NCBI GenBank assembly: GCA_029339505.1
Contig: JAQISU010000108.1
Location: 20,655,501-20,719,500, forward strand
Reading direction: 5' to 3'
Origin: Unio delphinus
Taxonomy: Eukaryota > Mollusca > Bivalvia > Unionida > Unionidae
DNA: 64,000 nucleotides
Under the pieces are notes generated by a model. That model was not told the origin of the DNA. It made no database searches and was given only the letters and a program-made list of their open reading frames with translations. Below are positions 52,101 through 53,818 of the stretch, in pieces. Within the stretch, counting starts at the first letter, position 1. Each line of letters opens with the position of its first letter. The position numbers were made by a program, and so were the translations under genes.

Positions 52101-53341
52101 TATGGTAATTATATTACATTCATGCTTAAGTAATTTATGTATCAATCTCTTTCATGTGGTAATTGTATTATTATTCATTTTTAAGTAATTTATGTATCAA
52201 TCTCTTTCACATTGTAATTGTATTATTACTGATGTTTAAGTAATTTATGTATCAATTGTTTTCACATGGAAATTTCACATGCAGTTTTTCCCCCCCACAA
52301 AAATCATTGAGCAATTCATGATGAAAATTGTAATTGTAAGAATTACTACATGACAAGTTAAGAGCCTACTTCAACACCAACACTGCTGAATTTCCTTGTA
52401 AAGGAGTTTTAAATTAGGCCATCAAATATGCGAAAGCTTCTTCCCTGATCTTAATCTTACACCAGGAAGTCTCACGACTTGATCATGTCAAATTTGCACA
52501 ATTGTGTACAAATGAAATATTGCATCAAAGAAAAAATATCTATCCAATTCTTTCATTGTCCTATGTACAAAATCTTTTAATTCATGCATTTTAATAATAC
52601 CATCATGTCACATGTAGCATAATTTATGCAACACTGACCTTTTACATCTGACCACTACATGTAATTTTAGGCAGTTTATTTAATTAAATTCAGCAAATGT
52701 TTTAATATATATTTCTGTTTTCTGTACAACATCAATTTCAATTTGACTTTGCATTGTAAAAAAGTAAAGCATCATAAATGACATTCAATTCGATAAAACC
52801 ATGTAATAATATAAAATCTAGTTATCATTATCTATATAATGACATTTTTTCAGCACAGGATAAGCTATACATTGCAGCCAGTATAACAGGGTTAAAGAAC
52901 CCAGGAATAACCCTGGGAAGAACCACTATCCCAAGGGGAAACTACTGGCAAGCTTGAAACACATTTCAGATACATGTATACGGGTCTTTTTTAAATTTAA
53001 TATTTTGTTAATTAGCAACATAAGTTCTTTCCTCTCTGGAAAGAAATAAATTAAAAAGACCTAGGCAGGAAAATATGAATTGTTAGTATTTCATTTCAGG
53101 TTGCTACAAAAAACTTTCAGATTTCCCCCCACCCACCCACCCTGAAGGCTGCATCTTTCTTGATTTAACAAATGCTGTACAGCATGAATGGAAATTTAGA
53201 ATTCTTACAGATGCATAAGAATCATCTACAGCAGTATACTTACCCCATTGCGAAGGAGGTAATATTCCAGTGTGCGGCCAGGCTCCAGCCAGACCCCCTT
53301 CTTGGGGTCATCATCTGACAAGAAAAGTCCAAATTCGTTCA
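1515..53341 (-). CDS. TLN: talin gene, partial (29 internal coding exons)
   Basis: Talin is the large cytoplasmic adaptor that binds integrin beta tails and membrane lipid through its FERM head, and actin and vinculin through its helical rod. The 29 exons sum to 4,007 bases, about 1,335 codons, with no stop or frame break at any junction. Family-diagnostic stretches include GLFLSDDDPKKG (F0), NKLVPRLLGI and RRWAASPNSFTLDFGD (F3), ALIAGYIDIIL (end of F3), SSATQCALATSQLVACTK (R2) and SAPGQKEC (R7). The initiator exon and 5' UTR are not seen up to 64000, and the rest of the rod lies outside the other edge. Whether this is the single invertebrate talin or one of several paralogues cannot be told here; invertebrates usually have one. 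Confidence 0.97.
2424..2562. repeat. 50-base tandem repeat, about 3 copies
   Basis: ATGTTTCAATAAATTATAAT recurs at exactly 2431, 2481 and 2531. The copies differ at only a few bases (CCTTC vs CCTTT). Confidence 0.9.
2724..2871. repeat. near-perfect palindrome, 70-base arms
   Basis: ATTAAATGATCATGGTTGGG at the left is the exact reverse complement of the right end, and pairing continues through TGTAAATTTTACCTAATCACTCACAAAGT to a 5-base loop (AGAAG, 2795-2799). Only a couple of changes near the loop break the match. Such a structure is a foldback MITE, a recent inverted duplication, or a sequencing or assembly foldback. Confidence 0.85.
3499..3836 (-). CDS. TLN: talin exon w28: rod bundle R6 into R7
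   Basis: The largest exon of the window (338 bases). It reads FPSTNKSYQEVQTEMNTTAV, then KLNSAASDIITSSRGTAIQL, YQEFVDTGLTLAGISKDRDT, QTQIVGGLKSVSMVSSKLLL and ends AKNLLAQAA plus AG. KSVSMVSSKLLLAAKSVSADPNAPN matches human KGISMSSSKLLLAAKALSTDPAAPN. The donor GTTAGT is followed at once by a T-rich run in the minus sense. Confidence 0.97.
3837..4642. other. talin intron w28-w27, possible pogo/Tigger MITE
   Basis: At about 4180-4515 the ends carry CACTGTAAC...CATTATAACATGATACC, and on the reverse complement CATTATAGCTCC...CATTATAACACAGTA, resembling the CATTATAAC-type ends of pogo/Tigger elements. The match is weak and no target duplication was fixed. The rest holds AG-rich and AT-rich sequence without recognisable features. 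Confidence 0.35.
4643..4762 (-). CDS. TLN: talin exon w27: R5/R6 boundary
   Basis: The exon reads VAKAVINALDNCVNCLPGQR, then DVDNAIKRITEFSQTLSTIQ. The CLPGQRDVDNA signature is shared with human talin. 40 codons, phase 0; acceptor CTGCAG, donor GTGTTT (weak). Confidence 0.95.
4763..5089. other. short talin intron w27-w26, nothing recognised
   Basis: 327 bases of AT-rich intron with no repeat, element or open frame worth naming. Confidence 0.7.
5090..5317 (-). CDS. TLN: talin exon w26: rod bundle R5
   Basis: The exon reads GNDEYVGIAARDTAHALRVL, then VGAVRGVAATTNDQEVRRLI, IDSAHDIIDKSRRLLEEAKN and ends QQRLNQ. It matches human GNENYAGIAARDVAGGLRSLAQAARGVAALTSDP...QQRLAQ and has the same 76-residue length. 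The donor is CAG/GTTTGA, the least canonical donor in the gene; no better in-frame donor is visible. Confidence 0.94.
5550..5609. repeat. (TA)n microsatellite
   Basis: About 30 uninterrupted TA units in the intron between w26 and w25. The apparent open frames across it are just Tyr-Ile repeats in both directions. Confidence 0.95.
6539..6713 (-). mobile_element. SINE family 2, 5'-truncated copy
   Basis: Shares TTTCAGTCATAT.GCTACGATGTCTGCA, GCATCATGCC.CAGACATGTA and GACACCAGGCTGACC with the copies at 11991, 39443 and 61306. The tRNA-like head is missing. GCAGGTACA (6530-6538) and GCAAGTACA (6714-6722) look like the target duplication with one change, so truncation probably happened at insertion. 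Confidence 0.75.
7509..7629. repeat. 22-base tandem repeat, about 6 copies
   Basis: AATTCATTTGGAATACCACTGC is repeated with small changes in the intron between w26 and w25. The other parts of this intron (5610-6500, 6720-7500, 7630-8004) show nothing recognisable apart from AT-rich sequence. Confidence 0.9.
8005..8088 (-). CDS. TLN: talin exon w25: rod bundle R5
   Basis: The exon reads AESSATQLGHISKTVGSAMA then QLLTAAAQ. It aligns without gaps to human MEKCTQDLGNSTKAVSSAIAQLLGEVAQ. 28 codons, phase 0; acceptor TTCCAG, donor GTAAGT. Confidence 0.95.
8089..9319. other. talin intron w25-w24, nothing recognised
   Basis: 1.2 kb of AT-rich intron. The short open frames in it have no talin-like or transposon-like features. 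Confidence 0.6.
9320..9583 (-). CDS. TLN: talin exon w24: R4 end and R5 start
   Basis: The exon reads PASQLVNSANSAAPTVTDQA, then SVMNLNSGVKIMTTALAELR, TATSKAQDAMGFLELENALD and on to EGRLVPLPGET. TALAELRTA and LKPLPGET-like ends match human GTALAELRTAAQKAQEACGPLEMDSAL...GKLKPLPGET. At 264 bases it is the second largest exon here. 88 codons, phase 0; donor GTGAGT. Confidence 0.96.
10488..10804 (-). mobile_element. possible hAT-like terminal fragment
   Basis: On the minus strand the sequence begins CAGGGTTCTCGCAGGCCCTG and has repeated AACTTTTCCA-type motifs (TCCATAACTTTTCCAAAAC and CATAACTTTTCAAGG on the plus strand). CAGTGTTCCTGC at about 10491 could be the partner end. This is a hAT-style end pair, but no 8-base duplication matches, so the call is tentative. 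The rest of the 9584-11352 intron holds nothing recognised. Confidence 0.35.
11353..11466 (-). CDS. TLN: talin exon w23: rod bundle R4
   Basis: The exon reads AVNEQLPYLVQGFRGTMNNS, then DSATAQLKLIKACQEFIV. It matches human AVAEQIPLLVQGVRGSQAQPDSPSAQLALIAASQSFLQ, second half of R4. 38 codons, phase 0; donor GTATGC. Confidence 0.95.
11797..12341 (-). mobile_element. SINE family 1, copy B, split by SINE 2
   Basis: The tail half (GGTTTAATGCC..., 11797-11990) and the head end (GAGCGCTTTAAACCACTCAGCCC, 12317-12341) belong to one SINE-1 copy read on the minus strand. They are separated by a SINE-2 insertion at 11991-12302. The break point carries a duplicated GTGATCCATAAT.G. Confidence 0.85.
11991..12302 (-). 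mobile_element. SINE family 2, full copy nested in SINE 1
   Basis: Read on the minus strand it starts CCGCTCTGGTGGCCTAATGG, whose TGGCCTAATGG is an RNA polymerase III A-box-like sequence, followed by the degenerate B-box-like GGGATTGATCCC. It ends with a short CACACACA tail. The flanks GTGATCCATAATGG (11977-11990) and GTGATCCATAATAG (12303-12316) are a 14-base target duplication with one change. Confidence 0.85.
12342..12984. other. remainder of talin intron w23-w22
   Basis: AT-rich, with a short GT-rich run near 12496-12518. Nothing else recognised. Confidence 0.6.
12985..13098 (-). CDS. TLN: talin exon w22: rod bundle R4
   Basis: The exon reads NAAKHSATAATQLINACKTA, then NETNTSSSSKHQLNVQIE. 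The first helix matches human HAAKQAAASATQTIAAAQHA. The inter-helix loop is serine/threonine rich (NTSSSS) instead of the vertebrate PKASAGPQP. 38 codons, phase 0; donor GTGAGG. Confidence 0.92.
13482..14414. repeat. 37-base minisatellite, 25 copies
   Basis: The unit is 37 bases (TGATATAATGCGCCCTGCCC followed by a 17-base CGTGATAACATGAATTC end). Units start at 13482 and 13519 and a partial one begins at 14407, giving exactly 25 whole periods. After the first copy (GCGTCC instead of GCGCCC) I saw no differences between copies. All three minus-strand frames are open through it because 37 is not a multiple of 3 and the unit has no stop, so the frames of 317-339 codons here are artefacts of the array. 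Confidence 0.97.
14405..14740. repeat. diverged ~130-base repeats next to the 37-base array
   Basis: CAGTTGTGGTGTGGCTCCCAAAT (14416), ATGATCATGGTGTGGTTCCTGAAAT (14555) and ATGATCGTGGCATGGCTTCTGAAAT (14679) start three related segments about 130 bases apart. Each is preceded by GAAT.YRAATATAATA-like sequence that resembles the GAATTCTGATATAATG joint of the 37-base unit. Confidence 0.7.
15226..15364 (+). pseudogene. possible pogo-type transposase N-terminal HTH remnant
   Basis: The frame reads MSLSAQVKLFALDQLKKGEQ, then QTLLAKNQVISESTL, before the pattern is lost and a stop follows. The layout (aliphatic helix, GEQQ..LA, then SxSTL) is that expected of a CENP-B/pogo-type N-terminal helix-turn-helix, and it lies in a region with pogo-like ends. 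There is no catalytic DDE domain, so it is a remnant at best. Chance similarity cannot be excluded. Confidence 0.4.
16365..16493 (-). CDS. TLN: talin exon w21: R3 end
   Basis: The exon reads GCATSPNDSERQQMLRVAAE, then ELRSATNAAASNALKRRLIQ and RLE. It matches human GAAAHPDSEEQQQRLREAAEGLRMATNAAAQNAIKKKLVQRLE, ending R3 and opening R4. The ATNAAA threonine is the fourth belt position. 43 codons, phase 0; donor GTAATC. Confidence 0.96.
16697..16934 (-). mobile_element. SINE family 1, copy C
   Basis: Full-length copy with head near 16934 and tail near 16697, flanked by an 11-base duplication TGTACACAAGG at 16686-16696 and 16935-16945. It contains GCCATTTTTCAGCACACGATAGG and AGAAGCTACTGGCAAGCTTTC. 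Confidence 0.9.
16996..17612. repeat. ~35-base minisatellite, about 17 copies
   Basis: Units of the form CCACATCTTGCCTTAAAGGC plus ATTTACACATGTATA are repeated with many substitutions and small length changes between exons w21 and w20. The array ends about 35 bases from the w20 donor, on the intron side. Confidence 0.9.
17647..17778 (-). CDS. TLN: talin exon w20: rod bundle R3
   Basis: The exon reads ATSQLVNAIRGQAESHPDSD, then VQKRLLAAAKALADATAKMV and EAAK. The ADATAKMVEAAK stretch is identical to human and includes another threonine-belt position. 44 codons, phase 0. The donor is GTACTG, weaker than its neighbours, and the following intron starts with a 35-base tandem array. Confidence 0.96.
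17997..18110 (-). CDS. TLN: talin exon w19: rod bundle R3
   Basis: The exon reads VQETHEQAVDTILTVTDRLF, then SSVGDAHEMVKQARQLAQ. It matches human YDQATDTILTVTENIFSSMGDAGEMVRQARILAQ, the R3 helix that also carries a vinculin-binding site. The DTILTVT threonines are kept. 38 codons, phase 0; the donor is GTAATG, a departure from GTAAGT. Confidence 0.96.
18111..19022. other. talin intron w19-w18, nothing recognised
   Basis: 0.9 kb of AT-rich intron without repeats or transposon ends that I could name. Confidence 0.6.
19023..19238 (-). CDS. TLN: talin exon w18: R2 end and R3 first helix
   Basis: The exon reads VVAPSISSPACQEQLIEAAK, then MVAGSVEGVVDSS... and GTAATAVTQALNDLLQHLKK. The second half is helix 1 of R3, the least stable rod bundle and the first to unfold under force. 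A Thr that appears to contribute to the vertebrate R3 'threonine belt' is present in ATAVTQ. 72 codons, phase 0; donor GTGAGA. Confidence 0.96.
19597..19662 (-). mobile_element. SINE family 1 head fragment (copy H)
   Basis: Only the tRNA-like head remains: GAGGTGAGATGGCAGTGATCCGTAATGGAGAGC.CTTTAGACCACTC on the plus strand, read as a head on the minus strand. The tail side is not recognisable. The rest of the 19239-20178 intron shows nothing. Confidence 0.7.
20179..20346 (-). CDS. TLN: talin exon w17: rod bundle R2
   Basis: The exon reads ETLLALAKAVANATAELVRK, then AKNVASTADNQAIQNRVISS and ATQCALATSQLVACTK. The last stretch is a talin signature (human AATQCALSTSQLVACTK). R2 carries vinculin-binding helices. 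56 codons, phase 0; acceptor TTTCAG, donor GTAAGT. Confidence 0.97.
20623..20760. mobile_element. short MITE with TAC.RTATA...AAGTC ends
   Basis: It begins ACCATATACACTCGTATACAAGTC and ends GGACTTATACACAAGTATATACAGTA. The two ends are imperfect inverted repeats of about 25 bases. Related ends occur at 2661, 51894 and 57383. The remainder of the 20347-21642 intron is AT-rich with nothing recognised. Confidence 0.65.
21643..21747 (-). CDS. TLN: talin exon w16: R1/R2 boundary
   Basis: The exon reads PRQNLLAAASRVGEASQEVM, then DEIGESAEDMDKAYQ. It matches human PRQNLLQAAGNVGQASGELLQQIGESDTDPHFQD, the last helix of R1 and the turn into R2. 35 codons, phase 0. It follows a 7.5 kb intron, the longest complete one in the window. 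Confidence 0.96.
23448..23955. repeat. ~40-45-base minisatellite, about 11 copies
   Basis: Units of the form ACAGTCAGTGATCTTGTATT plus GACTTGGCACACTGTATTAGTGT are repeated with length changes. Confidence 0.9.
24234..24510. mobile_element. possible hAT-like fragment
   Basis: GTGGGCAAAATATGGCCCAT at the left resembles the GGGCAAA-type ends of many hAT elements, and GGCCCATTCGTG near the right could be a decayed partner. No duplication or transposase was found. Confidence 0.3.
24560..25010. repeat. ~55-65-base degenerate tandem repeat, about 7 copies
   Basis: Repeated motifs GAATGCTAAAAACAT, GTCTTAAAAACAGCTT and TTTCACTGAAATCGATATCAA appear in the same order with gaps. Confidence 0.85.
25720..26060. 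repeat. ~130-base tandem repeat, about 2.5 copies
   Basis: Segments starting at about 25720, 25850 and 25962 share TTGTTTAAT.GCAAG, TCCTACAACT.TGTGTGT and TTAATCCCATT. Confidence 0.8.
27536..27660 (-). mobile_element. tRNA-Met-like SINE head (family 3)
   Basis: On the minus strand it reads GGGAGACACAGTAGCTCTGTTGG...GACTCATAATTCATG...GATAGTTTGATACCC. TAGCTCTGTTGG is close to the Pol III A box, the CAT lies where the anticodon would be, and TTTGATACC is a decayed B box. The acceptor stem does not pair, so it is not a working tRNA gene. AAATGTTTAAATTGCTC occurs both before it (27399) and beside it (27519). Confidence 0.5.
28458..29190. repeat. 37-39-base minisatellite, about 19 copies
   Basis: The unit is TATATCCATGTTGGTACTAA plus TGGTGTTTTACTTTGTG, with TACTAA/TATTAA and GTG/ATCTG variants. 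Reading frames across it encode only the repeat. It ends about 100 bases from exon w15 on its donor side. Confidence 0.95.
29288..29438 (-). CDS. TLN: talin exon w15: R1, vinculin-binding helix VBS1
   Basis: The exon reads SSNLGSFTYDVKILAALQED, then LLDAARRLAGAFTDLLNTAQ and PEHRE. The second stretch aligns with human LLQAAKGLAGAVSELLRSAQP, the first vinculin-binding helix. Its hydrophobic face (L, A, L, A, L, L) is kept, so force-dependent vinculin binding is likely retained. Acceptor TTACAG; donor GTAAAG. Confidence 0.95.
29455..29835. repeat. 44-base minisatellite, left part
   Basis: The unit is ACAATAATATGCAAGGAGAA plus GAATTCATATTCCATACAAGATGT. About 9 copies lie before the inserted element at 29836; the array resumes at 30539. 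It starts right at the acceptor side of exon w15. Confidence 0.93.
29836..30538. mobile_element. hAT-like MITE inserted in the minisatellite
   Basis: A 703-base insertion begins TAGTGATGGGAATCGG; the reverse complement of its other end begins TAATGTTGTTCCGATTATCG. AATAATAT at 29828-29835 is repeated at 30539-30546, an 8-base target duplication as expected of hAT elements. Inside, both sides carry ACCAACTGAT.ATCGATTATAATCG. No transposase frame remains. Confidence 0.8.
30539..30772. repeat. 44-base minisatellite, right part
   Basis: About 5 further copies of the same 44-base unit after the inserted element. The flanking 30780-31449 stretch contains one short open frame (30838-31038) without similarity that I recognise. 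Confidence 0.92.
31450..31610 (-). CDS. TLN: talin exon w14: rod bundle R1
   Basis: The exon reads ASRKWRENHMDLSRQKVSAQ, then MSAMNAATAQLVTLTSEGHN and ETDFGAVGAAVKQ. It matches the R1 helices around human ASKAWRKNKMDESKHEI...AGTASVVNLTAG..ETDYTAVGCAVTT. Acceptor CTTGCAG; donor GTAAAG, with AT of a split isoleucine codon carried over. Confidence 0.96.
31989..33310 (-). mobile_element. piggyBac-like element, defective
   Basis: The ends CCCTTAAAGTGCT (31989) and AGCACTTTAAGGG (to 33310) are perfect 13-base inverted repeats, flanked on both sides by TTAA (31985-31988, 33311-33314), the hallmark target of piggyBac. Inside, on the minus strand, are two separated pieces of a piggyBac-type transposase N-terminal region. 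A short TA run lies between them at 32850-32872. The catalytic DDD domain is absent, so it could only move with help. Confidence 0.85.
32590..33044 (-). pseudogene. piggyBac-type transposase, N-terminal remnant
   Basis: From the ATG at 33044 the frame reads MADAEYEGDFLQQIFTSDSD, an acidic start typical of this family, then hits a stop and runs on to MNDFEPGIYVEL. After a TA-rich break, VEDFFLDDELLHLIVGHTNR and, in another frame, KKWRPVTPEHLKRFR match the 'LF..ELLE.IV..TN.YA...KW.PVT..E...F' pattern of piggyBac transposases. Stops and frame changes make it non-functional. Confidence 0.7.
33494..33634 (-). CDS. TLN: talin exon w13: linker end and R1 start
   Basis: The exon reads SQSYDEHGMTQAQRALIVTI, then QDGLSAISAAQSELDQKPDI and PQLGSDG. 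This is the first helix of rod bundle R1 (human TSAQQALTGTINSSMQAVQAAQATLDDFDTLPPLGQD). 47 codons, phase 0. Its acceptor TTTTCAG directly abuts a 22-base tandem array in the upstream intron. Confidence 0.95.
33640..33895. repeat. 22-base tandem array at the w13 acceptor
   Basis: Units such as TATTGTCAATATACAGCATTCC are repeated about 11 times with substitutions. On the gene's strand each unit contains TATTGACAATAG-like sequence, and the array ends within about 10 bases of the TTTTCAG acceptor of exon w13. The other 0.8 kb of this intron has nothing recognised. Confidence 0.92.
34685..34865 (-). CDS. TLN: talin exon w12: head-rod linker, divergent part
   Basis: The exon reads ATIISHQQHTTNQPSTGSVA, then IPAVMRVGGGGESQFSTGSM and a Met/Gln/Thr-rich end (...MTSQTNMSHAMRQ). 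The only strong anchor to other talins is the VAIPAVMR core (human VALPAIMR). The QQ pair lies near the position of the vertebrate calpain cut, but the flanks differ, so cleavage is not assured. The frame is open across 60 codons. Acceptor TTCCAG; the donor GTGTGT runs into a CA/GT repeat. Confidence 0.88.
34972..35140 (+). mobile_element. tRNA-derived SINE-like sequence
   Basis: GGTTCAAATCC at 35011 is a perfect Pol III B-box-type sequence. It is followed by GTGCCCTTGAGCAATGCAAATT, a 'CTTGAGCAAGGC'-type block found in several animal SINE bodies, and ACATCCAACCAAATCAAT near the end. The A box is decayed. The rest of the 34866-36981 intron shows nothing recognised. Confidence 0.45.
36982..37058 (-). 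CDS. TLN: talin exon w11: head-rod linker, first part
   Basis: The exon reads QKAKDHLGIDGDDEAPMYED then SVSPA. It matches human KKSKDHFGLEGDEESTMLEDSVSPKK at the start of the flexible linker after F3. The acidic run and SVSP are kept. The exon carries two bases (CA) into the next one. In vertebrate talin this linker is phosphorylated and hides a calpain site. Confidence 0.94.
38040..38300. repeat. 39-base tandem repeat, about 6 copies
   Basis: CAACAGTTCAATGTATGCCA recurs every 39 bases (38056, 38095, ...). Because 39 is a multiple of 3 the array makes an open frame of a 13-residue repeat on each strand, which is not evidence of coding. The rest of the 37059-38579 intron is AT-rich. Confidence 0.9.
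38580..38681 (-). CDS. TLN: talin exon w10: F3, C-terminal helix
   Basis: The exon reads DFGDHADAYYSVQTQEGEQI, then AALIAGYIDIILRK. This is the last strand and C-terminal helix of F3 (human DFGDYQDGYYSVQTTEGEQIAQLIAGYIDIILKKK). The QTQEGEQI helix is the classic PTB-fold closing helix. 34 codons, phase 0; the donor is GTAAGC. Confidence 0.97.
39443..39768 (-). mobile_element. SINE family 2, full-length copy
   Basis: It starts on the plus strand with a (GT)9 tail (39443-39460), then TTTTAACATAGCTTTAACAATTTTTCAG and the family body, and ends GCTAGGCCAATGGAGCGG at the tRNA-like head, which is read on the minus strand. The target duplication was not found. Confidence 0.8.
40011..40076 (-). CDS. 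TLN: talin exon w9: F3, integrin NPxY contact site
   Basis: The exon reads ILRTWPLTTVRRWAASPNSF then TL. It holds the RRWAASP motif whose Arg-Trp pair (human R358, W359) packs against the integrin beta NPxY turn, so the key integrin-binding residues are intact. The first residues (ILRTWPLTTV) differ from the vertebrate VIQEWNLTNI but keep the length and the Trp. 22 codons, phase 0; acceptor TTTCAG, donor GTAAGT. Confidence 0.96.
40794..40874. repeat. 27-base tandem repeat, 3 copies
   Basis: CATGGAACAGTTTCAATCCC starts at 40794, 40821 and 40848, with identical units. Confidence 0.95.
41545..41875. repeat. ~120-base tandem repeat, about 2.7 copies
   Basis: GGTCAGCA.TGTTTTGATAGAGCTTTGG.CTT and AATTGTCAAGATCATAA.ATGGT recur in the same order three times. 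Confidence 0.85.
42505..42583. mobile_element. short palindromic MITE-like segment
   Basis: TACAGTCCCCCTCTGGAAAGGCC at the left faces GGTGGCAGTATAAAAGGGGA at the right, and CATTTTATAAGGCCAC pairs loosely in between. The layout resembles a tiny Tigger-type MITE. The remaining parts of the 40077-44258 intron are AT-rich and unremarkable. Confidence 0.35.
42901..43742. mobile_element. DNA transposon-like element with CATACATGCCAACC ends
   Basis: The left end ACATACATGCCAACCCC and right end ATGGTTGGCATGTATG are inverted repeats of about 14 bases. GAGTT lies directly outside both ends (42896-42900 and 43743-43747), a possible 5-base target duplication. Subterminal GTAATCC and GCGTAATG.GTAAT motifs repeat inside. 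No coding remnant was recognised and I cannot name the superfamily. Confidence 0.55.
44259..44348 (-). CDS. TLN: talin exon w8: F3 integrin-binding lobe, first part
   Basis: The exon reads EKMKAKNKLVPRLLGINKES and then VVRVDENTKE. It is nearly identical to human EKMKGKNKLVPRLLGITKECVMRVDEKTKE. This segment holds the flexible loop and basic residues (human K316, K324) that contact the membrane-proximal integrin helix and PIP2. 30 codons, phase 0; the donor is GTATGT. Confidence 0.97.
44349..45128. other. talin intron w8-w7, nothing recognised
   Basis: 0.8 kb of AT-rich intron without named features. The next intron, 45234-45703 (w7-w6), is likewise empty. Confidence 0.6.
45129..45233 (-). CDS. 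TLN: talin exon w7: F2/F3 junction
   Basis: The exon reads EHKKWIGVSEMDAKVKYTQM, then CRDLKTYGITFFLVK. The SEMDAKVKY stretch and KTYGITFFLVK match human SEIEAKVRY and KTYGVSFFLVK, the last helix of F2 and the first strand of the F3 phosphotyrosine-binding-like fold. 35 codons, phase 0 at both ends; the donor is GTAAGC. Confidence 0.97.
45704..45767 (-). CDS. TLN: talin exon w6: F2 subdomain
   Basis: A short exon of 64 bases reading LKEFLPKEYCKVKGIEKKIF after completing the split glutamate codon. The human counterpart is LKDFLPKEYVKQKGERKIF. The lysine-rich end corresponds to the F2 membrane-facing surface (human K272 region). The acceptor is TTTGCAG and the donor GTAAGT, phase 0. Confidence 0.95.
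45995..46242 (-). mobile_element. SINE family 1, copy D
   Basis: Full-length copy with tail at GTTGTAGCTGTTGTTGGGTTTAACGCC and head ending CACTTGGCCACTTGGGGCCC. The head abuts a (CT)n-(TA)n microsatellite, so the target duplication is obscured. Confidence 0.85.
46243..46325. repeat. compound (CT)n (TA)n microsatellite
   Basis: About 24 CT units followed by about 17 TA units, joined directly to the tRNA-like head of a SINE copy. Confidence 0.95.
46375..46565. repeat. ~60-base tandem repeat, 3 copies
   Basis: AATTTGGCTTTAATTACTTT followed by AAATCT.TGAGCTAAA.GAGATTGTTTT.AATAAAGTT recurs three times. Confidence 0.88.
47070..47286. mobile_element. piggyBac-like element, solo right end
   Basis: Matches the right third of the element at 31989-33310 through GGAATGCTTGTTCCGGGCCTTT, AATATAGTTTTAC, CATTGTTGCT.ACCT and the terminal GCACTTTAAGGG, followed by TTAA (47287-47290). 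The left end and coding part are absent. Confidence 0.75.
47833..47960 (-). CDS. TLN: talin exon w5: F2 subdomain
   Basis: The exon reads TRDAILNGTHPVSQEKATEL and then CQVQFGDHNEQKHKSGFL, matching human ARDDILNGSHPVSFDKACEFAG...QFGPHNEQKHKAGFLDL. F2 is the acyl-CoA-binding-protein-like lobe, with a basic membrane-contact surface. The acceptor is TTTTAG. Two bases (GA) carry into the next exon, and the donor is GTAAGT. Confidence 0.96.
47961..48374. repeat. short intron w5-w4 with (AC)n microsatellite
   Basis: TGTGTGTGTG followed by about 16 AC units at 48029-48060 is the only feature. The open frames across it are repeat-driven. Confidence 0.85.
48375..48517 (-). CDS. TLN: talin exon w4: F1 end and F2 start
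   Basis: The exon reads NWLDHSKTLREQGVDEENTV, then LLRRKFFFSDKNVDARDPVQLNLLFSQ split across the F1-F2 junction. The human counterpart is NWLDHGRTLREQGV...LLRRKFFYSDQNVDSRDPVQLNLLYVQ, so this is one of the best conserved head exons. The acceptor is CTGCAG, and the exon ends in phase 0 at CAG/GTAAAT. Confidence 0.97.
49020..49112. repeat. A-rich (AAC)n (AAT)n tract
   Basis: ACAACAAAAACAACAAC followed by about 15 AAT units in the intron between w4 and w3. Such tracts often mark the tail of a LINE or SINE, but no body was recognised beside it. Confidence 0.85.
49719..49868 (-). CDS. TLN: talin exon w3: F1 with its inserted loop
   Basis: The exon reads ITNHDEYSLI and continues through a very charged stretch (MSDDEKEKTLTLRRDKSIAK) to KKLHTEDD. 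The charged stretch is the F1 loop, a basic insert that in vertebrate talin binds acidic phospholipid and helps hold the head at the membrane. The basic cluster RRDK...KDQKK is kept, while the loop also starts with acidic residues. The donor is GTGAGT, with one base (A) of a split codon carried over. Confidence 0.95.
49869..50183. other. short talin intron w3-w2, nothing recognised
   Basis: 315 bases of AT-rich intron; AATTTAATTT-like repeats near 50060-50105 only. Confidence 0.6.
50184..50313 (-). CDS. TLN: talin exon w2: F0/F1 boundary
   Basis: The exon begins DLVEYRRK and reads VRTLDGTVRKVQVDDS...LMLTICSRI, matching the start of the F1 ubiquitin-like fold (human MEYRKK...LDGTVKTIMVDDS...ICARIG). 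It follows a CACAG acceptor, and the last base (G) joins GA of the next exon to make the glycine of SRIGITNHDEYSL. The donor is GTACTT. Length 130 bases, 43 codons plus one base. Confidence 0.96.
51894..52108. mobile_element. MITE, same family as 20623
   Basis: Left end TACTGTATATGCTCACTTACAAGTC. The reverse complement of the right end is TACCATAGTTAACTGCTTATAAGGC. The interior shares TCTACC.ATTACTCC, CAGATCCAGACCTGCTGGCACA and TATGCAATGGCA with the segments at 3325 and 5715, and CTGGGTCT.TG with 57500. Confidence 0.65.
52120..52290. repeat. ~58-base tandem repeat, 3 copies
   Basis: TAAGTAATTTATGTATCAAT recurs at about 58-base spacing, beside the MITE at 51894. Confidence 0.88.
52838..52958 (-). 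mobile_element. SINE family 1, partial copy E
   Basis: Diverged tail half only: ATTTTTTCAGCACAGGATAAGCTATACATTGCAGCCAGTATAA and ACTACTGGCAAGCTT. The tRNA-like head is missing. The rest of the 50314-53243 intron is AT-rich with nothing else recognised. Confidence 0.75.
53244..53341 (-). CDS. TLN: talin exon w1: F0 subdomain, second half
   Basis: Reading NEFGLFLSDDDPKKGVWLEP and on to ...YYLLRNG, this is the conserved second half of the ubiquitin-like F0 domain of the talin head. F0 supports integrin activation and, in vertebrates, binds Rap1. The exon starts after TTTTCAG with two bases of a split codon and ends in phase 0 at a consensus GTAAGT donor. The preceding exon, which should carry the start codon, is not found between here and 64000. 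Confidence 0.95.
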
Positions 53342-53818
53342 CTGAAAAGTAGACAAATTTACATAACAATCAGACGTTCTAATGTCAAGCTCCACTTAAC
53401 CACACCAAAGTCCAGTTAAGATATTGTGGGCCAGGAAACCTATACTGACAGTTATATATACAGTCTGAAAACTTAAAACTAAAAATAATACTTGTGTGTG
53501 AAACAAATGCTACATTATCTTCCATATCATATGATCTGTATGTGGGATACATAACTACATGCATGACTCCAATCCCATTCCAACTTCAATAATTTGCCTC
53601 TCTTACATCATTTACTTCCACAATGTCCCCATCTCAACAGCTTTCTCCAGATGCACCAACAATGTTGGTGGTGGTGGTGGTGATGGTGGTGGTTGTGTGA
53701 TAAAGGTCCATAGCAACACCTATAATACAATAATGTAACTCTCAGCCATAGATTGGAATCCAGTGTTTCAGTGGTTAGTTTAATGTATTCCTGACCAAAA
53801 GGGTGTGGTTGACCATCC

